64,000 bases of DNA, from contig JAJDAC010000042.1 in the NCBI GenBank assembly GCA_029262065.1, positions 56,039 through 120,038 of the forward strand, given 5' to 3'. The notes below the pieces were generated by a model, which did no database searches, was not told the DNA's origin, and saw only the letters and a program-made list of their open reading frames with translations. A program made the position numbers and the translations under genes. Each line of letters opens with the position of its first letter. The first letter of the stretch is position 1. This document shows positions 52,540-61,904 of this stretch, piece by piece. The DNA comes from Candidatus Krumholzibacteriota bacterium. Lineage in GTDB: Bacteria; Krumholzibacteriota; Krumholzibacteriia; JAJRXK01.

Positions 52540-55048
52540 ACAACAGCTTGAAGGTGGACTCGGTCTGACCACGACGCTGCGGGTTGAAACCAAACAGCAC
52601 TACGTGGCCCTTTCCCAGCGGAATGTCCAACATGGCCGGAAGCCCCTGGAGCTGGTCTGCGCCCTGAAGAAATCCCGCGATGCGCACGTCGTCTTGGGCG
52701 TAGCGCAACGGTACCGCTGAGCGTTGCGGCCAGGCAATGGGATGGAAACCACGACCGTGCGAGAAGTACACGGCGGTTTCGCGGGGCATGCCCCACGCCA
52801 ACGGGTGCTTCGCGTCGACCCGCGCCCGCACCAGCGTTCCCGGTGCGTAGAACTGTGCACGATCCAGCCCCTCCAGAGCCACGCGAGCCGGCAACCCCAG
52901 GCTCTCTACCAGCCAGGAGGTGGACTGGTTGAAGCCCACGATCGTACCGCCGGCTTCCACGAATTCGCGTAGTCGTACCCCCGTTTCGGGCCCGCCCAGC
53001 CCGCCGCGGTACTTCTTTTCCCAGACGGCGTCATGAACTTTGACAGGCCCTTCGTTCTGGGTTCCCTGCCGCAGCGTGTTTGCTCCAATCGAGGCGAACA
53101 CGATGACGTCGTGCGCCCGCCGCAACTTCTCGCCGTCGCCCGCCTTGTTGCTCTTGAGTTGCTCGTTGCGCAGCCGGTTGTGGGCGAAGCCGTACCGATC
53201 GAGAACCAACCTCGTCCAGCCCTCGTCCATGCTGCCACCCCACGGGGCATAGAGCCCAATACGCGGCAGCGAAAGGCGAACCATGTCGTCGGGAGTGCCA
53301 TCCACGTCCGTGGCCACGGCTCCGGTCTGGCGCAAGGTACCTTCCACGCCACTGGCCCCGCGTACCACGAAATCGCCGATGCCCGGACCCGCCACGATGC
53401 GGCGCAAATCGGCGCCCTGCTCCAGGAACACGTTGATCGCGGCGTAGCTGGCGTTGTCCGATCCCGGTAGCCTCAGACGATCTCCCCCCGGTACCACCAG
53501 TGGTCGTCGGGGGGCGACGTCGACGGGCGCCAAACGGACCTTTCCGAGCGGCAGCTTCAGGGCATGTACGTCGACACCCAACAGGTCCGGCAGTCGCCAC
53601 GCCGTGACGTCGTACGGGCGAATCACTTCGTCGCCGTCGCTCACCATGGGATACGCCGGAGAATCGAGCATCTCGAGCAGGAAGGGTCGAAACGGTTGCG
53701 CGGCCGACACGATGAACGCACCGGTGGCGTACGTGCGCCCCTGAAGCTCGAACGCGCCGTCGCGCTGGGCCACTTCCACGCCCCCCGCCCGCAACAGCTC
53801 CACCAGACGATACGCCGCGCCGCCATCGTGCTGCGACATGCCAATCGCGAACCCAAAGGGGGCCGTGGTTTGTCCCATGGCCACGGCGTCGCGGTTCATC
53901 TGGTAGAAATTGAACAGCAGGTCCTCACTGTGGCTGGCCGCCCACTTCAGGAACGACCAGGTGAGGTCGAGCTCCAGATCCATGATGTTGCGCAGTCGCC
54001 ACCAACCACCCGGCCAGGGCTGGAGAAAATTGGCGCGGCGTTCGTACTCGGGCAATCCGCGGCCAGTACCGTTCAGACTTCCCGGCGGGAAGTACAACGG
54101 CGTGGCCAGACGCGCGCTCGCCACCTCGCTCAAGATGCCCAACATGTTGTGCCAGAACCCCGTGGATCGCACACTGCCGGGCCATTCACCGGTAAACGTG
54201 GTGCTGGTGGCAATGCCGGTATGGCCCAGGCCAGTAAGATCGCTCACGGCTTGCTGCCCCGCCGCCGAGAGCTGCGCGTACACCAACGGATGCACCGACG
54301 GCGACAGCGGATCATCGAACGGCGGCAGGAAGAGACGCGGCCCCGAATTGCCCATCTGATGCTCATCCAGGATCATCTGGGGCATCCAGTCGTGGTACAG
54401 GACCTTCGACCACAGGGCCGTCTCGGCCAGGTTGTTGAAGAAGCCGTCGCGATTGTTGTCGTGGCCCGCGTAGTGGTGATACAGCCACGGGGGCCTAGAG
54501 CCCTCGGCCGCGGTTCCCACGGTTTGGCGGTACCAATCAACGATGATATCCAGACCATCGGGATTCATCGATGGCACGATGAGCACGATCAACGATTCAC
54601 GGATGGCCCGCGTGACCGCGTCTTCGGCGGTGGCCAGGCGGTGCACCATCTCCAGTGAAACCTGGCTCGCCCCAACTTCGGTCGAGTGCAATCCCAGCGA
54701 CAACGCAACGATCGCCCGTCCGCCCGCGGCAATCTTGCGCGCGCCTTCCTCGGTCAACTCGTTCACGGCGTACAGCCGACGCACCTGTTCGCGGTGCTCG
54801 TCGCGTCGGCGCAGGCCATCGGCGTCGGATATCACCATGAGCTGGAAGTCACGCCCCAGCGTCGACTTGCCCAACGTCTCCAGGTGTACGCGGTCGCTCT
54901 CGTCCGCGATGTGCTGCATGTAGGCCGATATGCTACCCCAGTCGAGCAACTCGCGATCGGCGCCAATAGCACCGCCAACGAACTCCTGAGGTGTCTGCAA
55001 CGCGGCCCGGGACGGGCTGGCGCCAAGGACCAAGAAGGAAATGAACAA
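52499..55048 (-). CDS. Secreted M14 family zinc carboxypeptidase-like protein (second copy)
   Basis: An exported protein of 849 residues, paralogous to the gene at 11380-14079. Zinc ligands lie in LSLGLHSTEVGASQ (H, E) and MILDEHQMGNSG (H), the substrate pocket in MNPDGLD and NNRDGFFNN, and the likely catalytic glutamate in GILSEVASAR. A glutamine amidotransferase-like C-terminal part follows (LREFVEAGGTIVGFNQS). The signal peptide is FISFLVLGASPSRA. The TTG at 55048 leaves it with no basic residue before the core; a CTG at 55078 with GGAG six bases upstream would add SSTLRIHFA and make a normal signal. Confidence 0.85.
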   Translation of the reverse strand: MFISFLVLGASPSRAALQTPQEFVGGAIGADRELLDWGSISAYMQHIADESDRVHLETLGKSTLGRDFQLMVISDADGLRRRDEHREQVRRLYAVNELTEEGARKIAAGGRAIVALSLGLHSTEVGASQVSLEMVHRLATAEDAVTRAIRESLIVLIVPSMNPDGLDIIVDWYRQTVGTAAEGSRPPWLYHHYAGHDNNRDGFFNNLAETALWSKVLYHDWMPQMILDEHQMGNSGPRLFLPPFDDPLSPSVHPLVYAQLSAAGQQAVSDLTGLGHTGIATSTTFTGEWPGSVRSTGFWHNMLGILSEVASARLATPLYFPPGSLNGTGRGLPEYERRANFLQPWPGGWWRLRNIMDLELDLTWSFLKWAASHSEDLLFNFYQMNRDAVAMGQTTAPFGFAIGMSQHDGGAAYRLVELLRAGGVEVAQRDGAFELQGRTYATGAFIVSAAQPFRPFLLEMLDSPAYPMVSDGDEVIRPYDVTAWRLPDLLGVDVHALKLPLGKVRLAPVDVAPRRPLVVPGGDRLRLPGSDNASYAAINVFLEQGADLRRIVAGPGIGDFVVRGASGVEGTLRQTGAVATDVDGTPDDMVRLSLPRIGLYAPWGGSMDEGWTRLVLDRYGFAHNRLRNEQLKSNKAGDGEKLRRAHDVIVFASIGANTLRQGTQNEGPVKVHDAVWEKKYRGGLGGPETGVRLREFVEAGGTIVGFNQSTSWLVESLGLPARVALEGLDRAQFYAPGTLVRARVDAKHPLAWGMPRETAVYFSHGRGFHPIAWPQRSAVPLRYAQDDVRIAGFLQGADQLQGLPAMLDIPLGKGHVVLFGFNPQRRGQTESTFKLLFNAILRSAMGDAR

Positions 55049-55137
55049 CGCAAAATGGATACGAAGTGTGGAAGACAGAACGATCTCCAGTTGAAACGGC
55101 GATAGGGCCCCTGGGTTAGGAGCCCTATTCTGGCAGC

Positions 55138-57141
55138 CTATCGGACGAGTGTCATCCTTCGAGTCAACTCGTCGTCACCGGAGATCAGCCGGTAGAAATA
55201 CACGCCACTGGAGAGGTCGCGACCCTGGTCGTCACGGCCATCCCAACGCCGCTCGTATCGGCCGGCGGCCAGAACCGTGTCCACGAGCGTCCGGACCCGG
55301 CGGCCCTGCACGCTGTAGATCGCCAGCGAAACCGCGCCCTCCTGGGCAATCTCGAACCGCAGCATGGTGGCGGGGTTGAAGGGGTTGGGCTGGTTCGCGA
55401 ACAAACGCGTACGCGCAACCCCCGTGGCCGGCGTGTCGGTGACGTCATCGGCCACGGTCGCTTCCACGCCCAGCACGATGTCTGGCCGGTCCAGCGCCCC
55501 CAACACGTTCTGGTCGTCGCGGGTCTTCAGAGTGAGCGTGGCCGCATAGGTGGTGTTGGCCACGGCCCCGGTGTCGTCGAACTCGATCGAAAAATTGGCG
55601 GGTACACCGCCCACCAGCGCCGGCGCGAACGCGGGCACACTGAAGCGGGCGGCATCGGCGCCCGTGACCTGTACCTCGTACACCTCGAGCTGCGACTGGA
55701 ACGGATTGAAACCCACGTTGTAGACGTCGACCGGTTGCGGTGAAAACGCACCGATTTCAGCCTCACCGAAATCGACCATGCTGCCCTGTACCACCGACCC
55801 TGATTCCAACGATGGCAGCGACGGCAGCAATACCGTGCCCGAGGCTGCAATATTCACCGAAGGCGAATCGGGTGCGTTCGAAGAAACCGTGATGGTGCCG
55901 GAAAACATTCCCGGTGCCGCGGTGTTCAAGGAAACGAGCGGCGAATCCAGCGCGCCGGGAGCCACGATCAGGGTTCCGGCCGGAACCGTGAAACCACTGA
56001 GCGGTGACAGGCTGTAGCTGAGATCCTCGGCCGGCGGCGACGCGAGGTTCTGAACGAGAAGTGCGCGGCTGGCCGCCGTGCCCAGAATCACGTCACCGAA
56101 ATCCAGGTTGCCCGCCACGAACAACAACGCCGGCAACTGCAACTCAAGAGCCACCGGAAGGTGATCGGACGCGTTCCACAGGGCGTTCGCGATCGTCTGA
56201 CCCACCGCGGCATTGGTTGGCGGGTCGTTCACGTCGAGATTGAAGTGCAACCCGTCCTGACCGTAGGCAACGTAGGACCCGGGCACGTAGTCGATGCCAA
56301 CCCCGTTGAGCATGTCGTTGTTGGCCAGCAGAAAATCGAATCGATCATCCATGCCACCGGTAGAGGCCCCGCCGGGACTGGTTTGACTCTGGCGCGTGCT
56401 CTGCGTGTGGATATCGGCGAAGAATGACGTGTTGTTCCACGAGCCCGGTCGGTTGATGGGATCGAACAACTGACCGTTGTTGTTGGCCTGGCCGCCGGTC
56501 AACTCTATGTAGGCGGGCTCGAACGAATTCTTGACGTTGTAGTCGCCGCCGAACAGGAAGGGATGGTTCACGTCCAGGGTCTGGAAGTGATCGCGGGCAT
56601 CAGCCGCCTCGGCCGCGCGCTGATCCTCGTCGGAAGAACTGGAGCCGGCCTTGAGATGACACGAATAGACGCTGAACTCCGAGTCGGAAGTCGAGTAGCC
56701 ATCGGGCCGAAACCGCCAACCCCGGATATCGCGAATTCCGACCGGCGTGGTCTGGATGGTGACGTCGCTGATGAAATCCACCTTGGACGTACGGTAGTAA
56801 CAAGCACTATCGGTATCGTTGCCGTCCACGAACGGCGCCAAAGCCCACTGGCCCGGCTCGATGATATTGAAGACGTCGGTCAGGAACTCGTTGGGACCGG
56901 CGGTCGAGCTGATCTCCTGCACGACCATGACATCAGGCAACAGATTGTTCAGAACGACTCGGTAATCGTCTTCCCGGATGTCGCCGTCGGAAGTCGGGTA
57001 GCGAAGCAGGTTCCAAGTGACCACCTTCAACGCCAGCGCGGGCTGCGCGATCGTCAGCAGAAGTAGAAACGTAGTCAATCCAAGGATGCGGTACTTCCGC
57101 CGAGCGCTGGCGGGACCAACCCTGAGGTGGGGAGGCGTCAT
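55138..57141 (-). CDS. Secreted endonuclease/exonuclease/phosphatase-fold protein with C-terminal sorting-like domain
   Basis: A 667-residue exported protein. The signal (LTTFLLLLTIAQPALA) is followed by an EEP domain with VVTWNLLRYP, VVQEISS, LFGGDYNVKNS and ASDHLPVALEL, the metal-binding and catalytic positions of the DNase I/phosphodiesterase superfamily. Two ASH/'choice-of-anchor' type beta domains come next (NLDFGDVILGTAASRALLVQN, DFGEAEIGAFSPQ). The last 85 residues begin FANQPNPFNPATML, the same FlgD/type IX-like module as in the FG-GAP protein at 28608. It could be an extracellular nuclease or lipid phosphatase. A TATACT box lies 38 bases before the start. Confidence 0.88.
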   Translation of the reverse strand: MTPPHLRVGPASARRKYRILGLTTFLLLLTIAQPALALKVVTWNLLRYPTSDGDIREDDYRVVLNNLLPDVMVVQEISSTAGPNEFLTDVFNIIEPGQWALAPFVDGNDTDSACYYRTSKVDFISDVTIQTTPVGIRDIRGWRFRPDGYSTSDSEFSVYSCHLKAGSSSSDEDQRAAEAADARDHFQTLDVNHPFLFGGDYNVKNSFEPAYIELTGGQANNNGQLFDPINRPGSWNNTSFFADIHTQSTRQSQTSPGGASTGGMDDRFDFLLANNDMLNGVGIDYVPGSYVAYGQDGLHFNLDVNDPPTNAAVGQTIANALWNASDHLPVALELQLPALLFVAGNLDFGDVILGTAASRALLVQNLASPPAEDLSYSLSPLSGFTVPAGTLIVAPGALDSPLVSLNTAAPGMFSGTITVSSNAPDSPSVNIAASGTVLLPSLPSLESGSVVQGSMVDFGEAEIGAFSPQPVDVYNVGFNPFQSQLEVYEVQVTGADAARFSVPAFAPALVGGVPANFSIEFDDTGAVANTTYAATLTLKTRDDQNVLGALDRPDIVLGVEATVADDVTDTPATGVARTRLFANQPNPFNPATMLRFEIAQEGAVSLAIYSVQGRRVRTLVDTVLAAGRYERRWDGRDDQGRDLSSGVYFYRLISGDDELTRRMTLVR

Positions 57142-57341
57142 TCAGATGTCCTTTCCTGAATACTGTTGGAATACAGCAAGTATAACACTGCCAGCACCTT
57201 GGCGACGACTCTCGCAAACGGGAAACCTTTGCCCCCAAGCCTGCGTCTGGGTACTCTGCCCCCCACAATGAAGCGCAACTCCACGTGGCCAGGCCACGTA
57301 GGAGACACCCCGGGGTCATCACCGCCAGGAGGATCCTCAGA

Positions 57342-58373
57342 ATGAACCGCGCCGGAAAAATAGCCCTCGGATGTCTGCTGGCACCAGTGGGCTTCCTGGC
57401 CCTCATCCTGTTCTTCCTGGCCATTGGCCGGGTCGCCGGCGTGCCCGAATCCAGGACCACCTCGGCCACACTCGAACAGCCGATCTCCGAAGGCTCGAAG
57501 ACAGGGTCGGCTGTCACGAACCTCGAGCGTGTGGATGGCAGCCGTACCCGACCCGGAGAGAACTCGCCCAACCAGGGCCTCCAGGACAATCCCGGGGTCA
57601 CGGTCACGCTCAATCTGGAAGAGGGTCAATTCGAGATCGTCCCCGGGCCCGCCGACGAGGGCATTCGGGTCGACGCTGACTACGACGAGGCCACGTACGA
57701 ACTCACTCAGAAATACGACGTGGACGGCAAGGGTCACCCAACCTACGAGCTGAAGTTCAAGTCGCGTGTTTCACTGCTACGCCGATTGGCCAATTGGGAA
57801 CAACTCGAGGAAAGCGAACACGACAACCACGTCATCGTGCAGCTACCGGTCAACACGCCCATGATCCTGAACATGCGAATCAGCAAAGGTGAATCCGAGG
57901 TAGACCTGTCGGGGTTGGCCTTGCGCGGTCTCAAGACAAATCTACGCATGGGCGAGCACGGAATCACCGTTGACGAAGTCAACCCCATCGACATGGAGGA
58001 ACTGGACATCGACACGAGCATGGGCGAATTCGGCTTCGATGGGTTGAGTCGACTCCGGGCCAGGAAAATCGAAGTCACCGGTTCCATGGGCGAGGTTCGT
58101 GTCGACCTGGGTGGGCCACTCGAGATCGACACCGAACTATTTGTGTCAATGAAGATGGGTGAGCTGTCGTTGTTCCTACCGGACAACGCAATCTGGGACT
58201 CCTCCGGTCTGAAGGCCGCGTTGGCCGAGGTAGGTGGGTCCACCGATGGACCCCAGTCTTTGGATCCAGAGACCTCGCCGGTGTTGCGACTCGACGGCTC
58301 CGTATTCCTGGGCGAGATAATCGTGGACTCCTACTCCACGGCCCGCGAACTCAGGCGCCGTTCGAACAACTGA
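57342..58373 (+). CDS. Membrane-anchored DUF4097/LiaF-like beta-solenoid protein
   Basis: A 343-residue protein: one N-terminal membrane helix (ALGCLLAPVGFLALILFFLAIG), a polar linker, then a repeated beta structure. Repeats of the form 'MGEHGITVDEV', 'SMGEFGFDGLS', 'SMGEVRVDLGG' and 'KMGELSLFLPD' mark the LiaF/DUF4097 type of putative adhesin solenoid. The active site, if any, is unknown. AGGAGG lies ten bases before the ATG at 57342; a longer frame to 57285 adds only an arginine-rich stretch. Confidence 0.72.
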   Translation: MNRAGKIALGCLLAPVGFLALILFFLAIGRVAGVPESRTTSATLEQPISEGSKTGSAVTNLERVDGSRTRPGENSPNQGLQDNPGVTVTLNLEEGQFEIVPGPADEGIRVDADYDEATYELTQKYDVDGKGHPTYELKFKSRVSLLRRLANWEQLEESEHDNHVIVQLPVNTPMILNMRISKGESEVDLSGLALRGLKTNLRMGEHGITVDEVNPIDMEELDIDTSMGEFGFDGLSRLRARKIEVTGSMGEVRVDLGGPLEIDTELFVSMKMGELSLFLPDNAIWDSSGLKAALAEVGGSTDGPQSLDPETSPVLRLDGSVFLGEIIVDSYSTARELRRRSNN

Positions 58374-58407
58374 GGCTGGTCAACTGCTCCGGCCGCGGAA
58401 CGATGGG

Positions 58408-59217
58408 TTATGGAAGCCCCTCCACCCCGTAGTATTCGTGCAGATGATGCGGAACGGCGGCACCGCGGCCAGGCCTCAGCGTGTGCATCAGCGACGCGGT
58501 GATGAAGTTCTTGGCTTCGCCCACGGCGACATCGAGCGCACGGCCGCGCGCCAAGTACGCAGTCAACGCCGCACTCAACGCACAGCCCGTACCGTGGACC
58601 TTGCTCTCACCCAGCCGTTCGGCGCTGAATACCTGCGCTCCACTTCCGGTAACCAGAATGTCGTCGGCGTCGCCCGACCGGTGCCCGCCCTTCACCAACA
58701 CCGCGGCCGCGCCCATCTGTACCAACTCGCGCGCCGCCGCGACCAGCTGGTCGTGCTCGTCGGCAACATCCCGTTCGACCAGCAAGCGAAGCTCGGGCAA
58801 GTTGGGCGTGACCAATGACGCGCGCCGAACCAATAGATCGCGCAGCCGCGATACGGCCGCGGGTTTCAACAATGGGTCCCCGCTGGTCGCCACCATGACC
58901 GGATCCACGACCAACGCACCCGCGAAATCGTTGAGGCCCTCCATCACGGCGTCGATCACAGCTTCGTCGACCAGCATCCCCGTCTTGACTGCGCGGACAT
59001 CCATGTCGCTCCGCACCACGTCGATCTGGCGGCGCACCACGTCGGGCGGTATCGCGTGCACGGCCGCTACTCTCTGCGTATCCTGCGCGGTCACCGCGGT
59101 GAGCACTGATGTTCCGTGCACGCCCAGGGCCGCGAACGTGCGCAGGTCGGCTTGGATTCCCGCTCCGCCCCCGCTGTCGCTTCCAGCGACTGTCATTACC
59201 ACTCGCATCGTCTGCAT
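58408..59217 (-). CDS. thiD: Hydroxymethylpyrimidine/phosphomethylpyrimidine kinase
   Basis: Makes HMP pyrophosphate for thiamine synthesis by two successive phosphorylations. The 269-residue ribokinase-fold protein has MTVAGSDSGGGAGIQADLRTF at its start, VVDPVMVATSGDPLL, TPNLPE, VLVKGGHRSGDADDIL and VHGTGCALSAALTAYLARG, all ThiD signatures. GGAGG lies seven bases before the ATG. No other thiamine gene and no TPP riboswitch is seen; only 36 bases separate it from the divergent EamA gene. Confidence 0.95.
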   Translation of the reverse strand: MQTMRVVMTVAGSDSGGGAGIQADLRTFAALGVHGTSVLTAVTAQDTQRVAAVHAIPPDVVRRQIDVVRSDMDVRAVKTGMLVDEAVIDAVMEGLNDFAGALVVDPVMVATSGDPLLKPAAVSRLRDLLVRRASLVTPNLPELRLLVERDVADEHDQLVAAARELVQMGAAAVLVKGGHRSGDADDILVTGSGAQVFSAERLGESKVHGTGCALSAALTAYLARGRALDVAVGEAKNFITASLMHTLRPGRGAAVPHHLHEYYGVEGLP

Positions 59218-59253
59218 GCGTCCGCCTCCAACTCTGCTATCTTGCTGCGACTC

Positions 59254-60156
59254 ATGAAACTCGAACGACCAAACGACCGTCAGGTCACCGCGGCCCTGCT
59301 TACGGTGCAGACGCTATTCGCGGTGCACTACATCGCCGCCAAATGGCTGCTCGAACAGATCCCCGCGCCCGCCTGGGTCGCCCTCCGCGTCGCCAGCGCG
59401 GCGATAGTGCTCATGGTATTGGCCGGTGGTTCCATGCGGCGCGTGCCTTGGTCGTGGCGCCTCGTGGGGCAATTGGCCGTGTTGGCGGTGTTCGGCGTCA
59501 TCATAAACCAGATCCTCTTCATCGAGGGACTGTCACGTACCGTCCCGTCCCATTCCGCGCTCATCAACACGTCCATTCCCGTCACGACCTTGCTGTTGGC
59601 GGTGATCTTCCGACACGAACGAATGACCCTGCCCAAGGCACTCGCGGTGCTGTTCGCATTCTCGGGCGTCACGCTGCTGCTTTCGGAAAACAGATTCGAC
59701 CTTTCTCGTACATCCATGCAGGGCGACCTGATGTGCCTGGCCAACGCCACGTCGTTCTCGCTGTTCCTGGTGCTTTCACGGCCTGTCCTTCGCAAGCTTC
59801 CCGCCCGCGCGGCTACCGCCACGCTGTTCGCGCTGGGCGCGATCGGGGTCGTGGCCTACGGCGCGCCCAGCCTTCGCGCGCTGGATTGGGCCAGTGTCCC
59901 CGTCAACGTTTGGTGGACGGGCGTATTCATCGTGGCCGGCCCCACGGTGGGATCCTATTTCCTGAACAGCTGGGCCCTGCAACGTACTGAATCATCACGG
60001 GTGGCGCTGTTCATCTATCTACAGTTCGTGCTGGCCGCGCCCTTGTCCTGGTTGTTACTGGATGAGCAACTGAGCTGGCGTTTGATCCCGGCGGCCGTCC
60101 TGGTATTAGCGGGTTTGCTGCTGGCCTCCCGGCAACCGAGCCCGTCGACGGCGTAG
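59254..60156 (+). CDS. EamA/DMT family transporter
   Basis: A 300-residue inner-membrane protein with ten hydrophobic helices in two EamA repeats. Repeat one has FAVHYIAAKWLLEQIPAPAW and the segment RTVPSHSALINTSIPV; repeat two has GPTVGSYFLNSWALQR and VALFIYLQFVLAAPLSWLLLDE. Family members usually export metabolites such as amino acids. The ATG at 59254 is preferred; the longer frame to 59116 is a shadow of thiD. The cargo is unknown. Confidence 0.9.
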   Translation: MKLERPNDRQVTAALLTVQTLFAVHYIAAKWLLEQIPAPAWVALRVASAAIVLMVLAGGSMRRVPWSWRLVGQLAVLAVFGVIINQILFIEGLSRTVPSHSALINTSIPVTTLLLAVIFRHERMTLPKALAVLFAFSGVTLLLSENRFDLSRTSMQGDLMCLANATSFSLFLVLSRPVLRKLPARAATATLFALGAIGVVAYGAPSLRALDWASVPVNVWWTGVFIVAGPTVGSYFLNSWALQRTESSRVALFIYLQFVLAAPLSWLLLDEQLSWRLIPAAVLVLAGLLLASRQPSPSTA

Positions 60157-60179
60157 ATGTGAACGGGTAGAAGGGTCGC

Positions 60180-61187
60180 CTAGATCCGACCCACGAAATG
60201 CGTTCCGGCCGCGCCGTTGATCGCCGCCTCGAGACTGTCGGGGTTGGTGATCAGCGCCCGCGTTCCACCGGTGCGAAGGTAGTTGATGATGGCGTTGATC
60301 TTGGGCCCCATGCTGCCGCGTGGAAAGTGTCCCGCATCGCGCAGAGTCTCGATTTGCTGCAGCGTGAGCGCGCCCAGGGCTTTCTCGTTGGGACCGCCAA
60401 AATCGGTATACACCTGGGGCACCGAGGTCAGGATGACGAACAGGTCCGCGCCGATATCGGCCGCCAGCACGGCGCTGGTCAGATCCTTGTCGATCACGGC
60501 TTCAACCCCGCGGTAGGCCCGCGTTTCCTCATCGCGCACGATGGGAATACCGCCGCCCCCCGCCGCCAATACGATGTGGCCCTGCGCCACCGTGTCGGCG
60601 ATGCTCAGGCGCTGCACAACCTCGACCGGCTGCGGCGAAGGCACCAGGCGCCGCCAGCCGCGGCCGGCGTCTTCCTTGATCTTCCAACCCAGCGTCCGTG
60701 CCCGCTCCTCGGCGGCTGCTTGGTCAAGGAAGGGGCCGATGGGCTTGCTGGGGTCACGAAAGGCCGGGTCATCGGGTTCCACCAGGACCTGCGTAACCAC
60801 CGTGACCACGAAACGGCGCATGTGGCGCGAACGCAGATGGTTCAGCAAGGCCTGCTGCAGGATGTAGCCCAACCAGCCTTCGGTCTGCGCCACCAGAACG
60901 TCGAGCGGCATGGCCGGAACGTCGTCGGGGCTGGACTCCTGCTGAAGCAACAGATTGCCGACTTGGGGCCCGTTTCCGTACGTGATGACCAGCTCGTAGC
61001 CCCGCTCGACCAACGTCATGAGTCGGCCGCAGAGGTGCGCGGCATTGCGCCAGTGCTCATCAATCGTGCCCGTCTCACCCTTCTGGATGAAGGCATGACC
61101 GCCCACGGCCACCAGAGCCACGGGACGCCGCCGCTCGGGCGAGGGCGGGCCAGCCGCCGAGGGCAACGCTTCACGACGATCCTTCAT
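60180..61187 (-). CDS. arcC: Carbamate kinase
   Basis: Interconverts carbamoyl phosphate plus ADP with carbamate plus ATP, usually the last step of arginine or agmatine fermentation. The 335 residues have ALVAVGGHAFIQKG, ELVITYGNGPQVGNLLLQQ, PLDVLVAQTEGWLGYILQQ, VLAAGGGGIPIV, EAVIDKDLTSAVLA, FPRGSMGPKINA and ALITNPDSLEAAI, matching the family. An N-terminal extension of about 20 residues is unusual but has no feature. GGAGG lies just before the ATG. No arginine deiminase or transcarbamylase gene is near. Confidence 0.93.
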   Translation of the reverse strand: MKDRREALPSAAGPPSPERRRPVALVAVGGHAFIQKGETGTIDEHWRNAAHLCGRLMTLVERGYELVITYGNGPQVGNLLLQQESSPDDVPAMPLDVLVAQTEGWLGYILQQALLNHLRSRHMRRFVVTVVTQVLVEPDDPAFRDPSKPIGPFLDQAAAEERARTLGWKIKEDAGRGWRRLVPSPQPVEVVQRLSIADTVAQGHIVLAAGGGGIPIVRDEETRAYRGVEAVIDKDLTSAVLAADIGADLFVILTSVPQVYTDFGGPNEKALGALTLQQIETLRDAGHFPRGSMGPKINAIINYLRTGGTRALITNPDSLEAAINGAAGTHFVGRI

Positions 61188-61340
61188 GAGTCCTCCTGCA
61201 ATCGAGAGATGAGGGGGAATGATGGCTCATTTGGCGTGGCTTGGTAACCCTGTTTCCCCGTTCACGTGGAAGCAAACCCCATTCACGCTTATCATTCTGT
61301 ATGCAGATCGAGCCCCTCACCATCCATCCGGAGCCGTTCC

Positions 61341-61904
61341 GTGAGCCAACGTAAACCCGAAGTCCAGCCCATGGGCACGCCCAACCCGCGCAGCGTGAAA
61401 TTCCTCACCGATCGCACCCTGCTGCCCACCGGCAGCGCGGACTTTCGCGACCCCGAGGCCGCCCGGCGCTCACCCCTGGCGATGCAGCTGTTCGATTTCG
61501 AAGGCGTCGAAGGTGTCTTCCTTTGCCAGAACTTCGTGACGGTCACGGTGGTCGACGCCTCGAGCTGGACCACGCTGTCGCCCCAGATCATCAGCACCAT
61601 GAAGTCATTCCTGGACGCCGGCGGGCAGGTCATCGATGAAGTACTCGAGGCCAGCGACGGACACGGCGGCGGCGACTCCGAGGTGGAGATGCGCATCAAG
61701 GAAATCCTCGACCAGCAGATCCGCCCCGCGGTAGCCATGGACGGCGGCGACATCATGTTCGTGGGCTTCGAAAACGGTTTGGTGCAACTGAAGATGCAAG
61801 GGGCCTGCGGCGGTTGTCCCAGCTCCACGGCTACCCTGAAGGCGGGCATCGAAGCCCGGCTGCGACACTTCATTCCCCAGGTCGAACGCGTGGAAGCCGT
61901 CTAG
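61341..61904 (+). CDS. Nfu-type iron-sulfur cluster scaffold/carrier protein
   Basis: Carries or assembles Fe-S clusters for delivery to apo-enzymes. The 187-residue protein has an Nfu N-terminal domain (GTPNPRSVKFLTDR, LFDFEGVEGVFLCQNFVTVT) and a NifU C-terminal domain (IRPAVAMDGGDIMFVGFENG with the CxxC motif GACGGCPSSTATLKAGIEARL). The domain order is that of mitochondrial NFU1 and bacterial equivalents. The GTG at 61341 has GGAG eight bases upstream. Its stop overlaps the rhomboid GTG by one base. The same chromosome stretch has the Fe-S-rich SdhB. Confidence 0.92.
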   Translation: MSQRKPEVQPMGTPNPRSVKFLTDRTLLPTGSADFRDPEAARRSPLAMQLFDFEGVEGVFLCQNFVTVTVVDASSWTTLSPQIISTMKSFLDAGGQVIDEVLEASDGHGGGDSEVEMRIKEILDQQIRPAVAMDGGDIMFVGFENGLVQLKMQGACGGCPSSTATLKAGIEARLRHFIPQVERVEAV

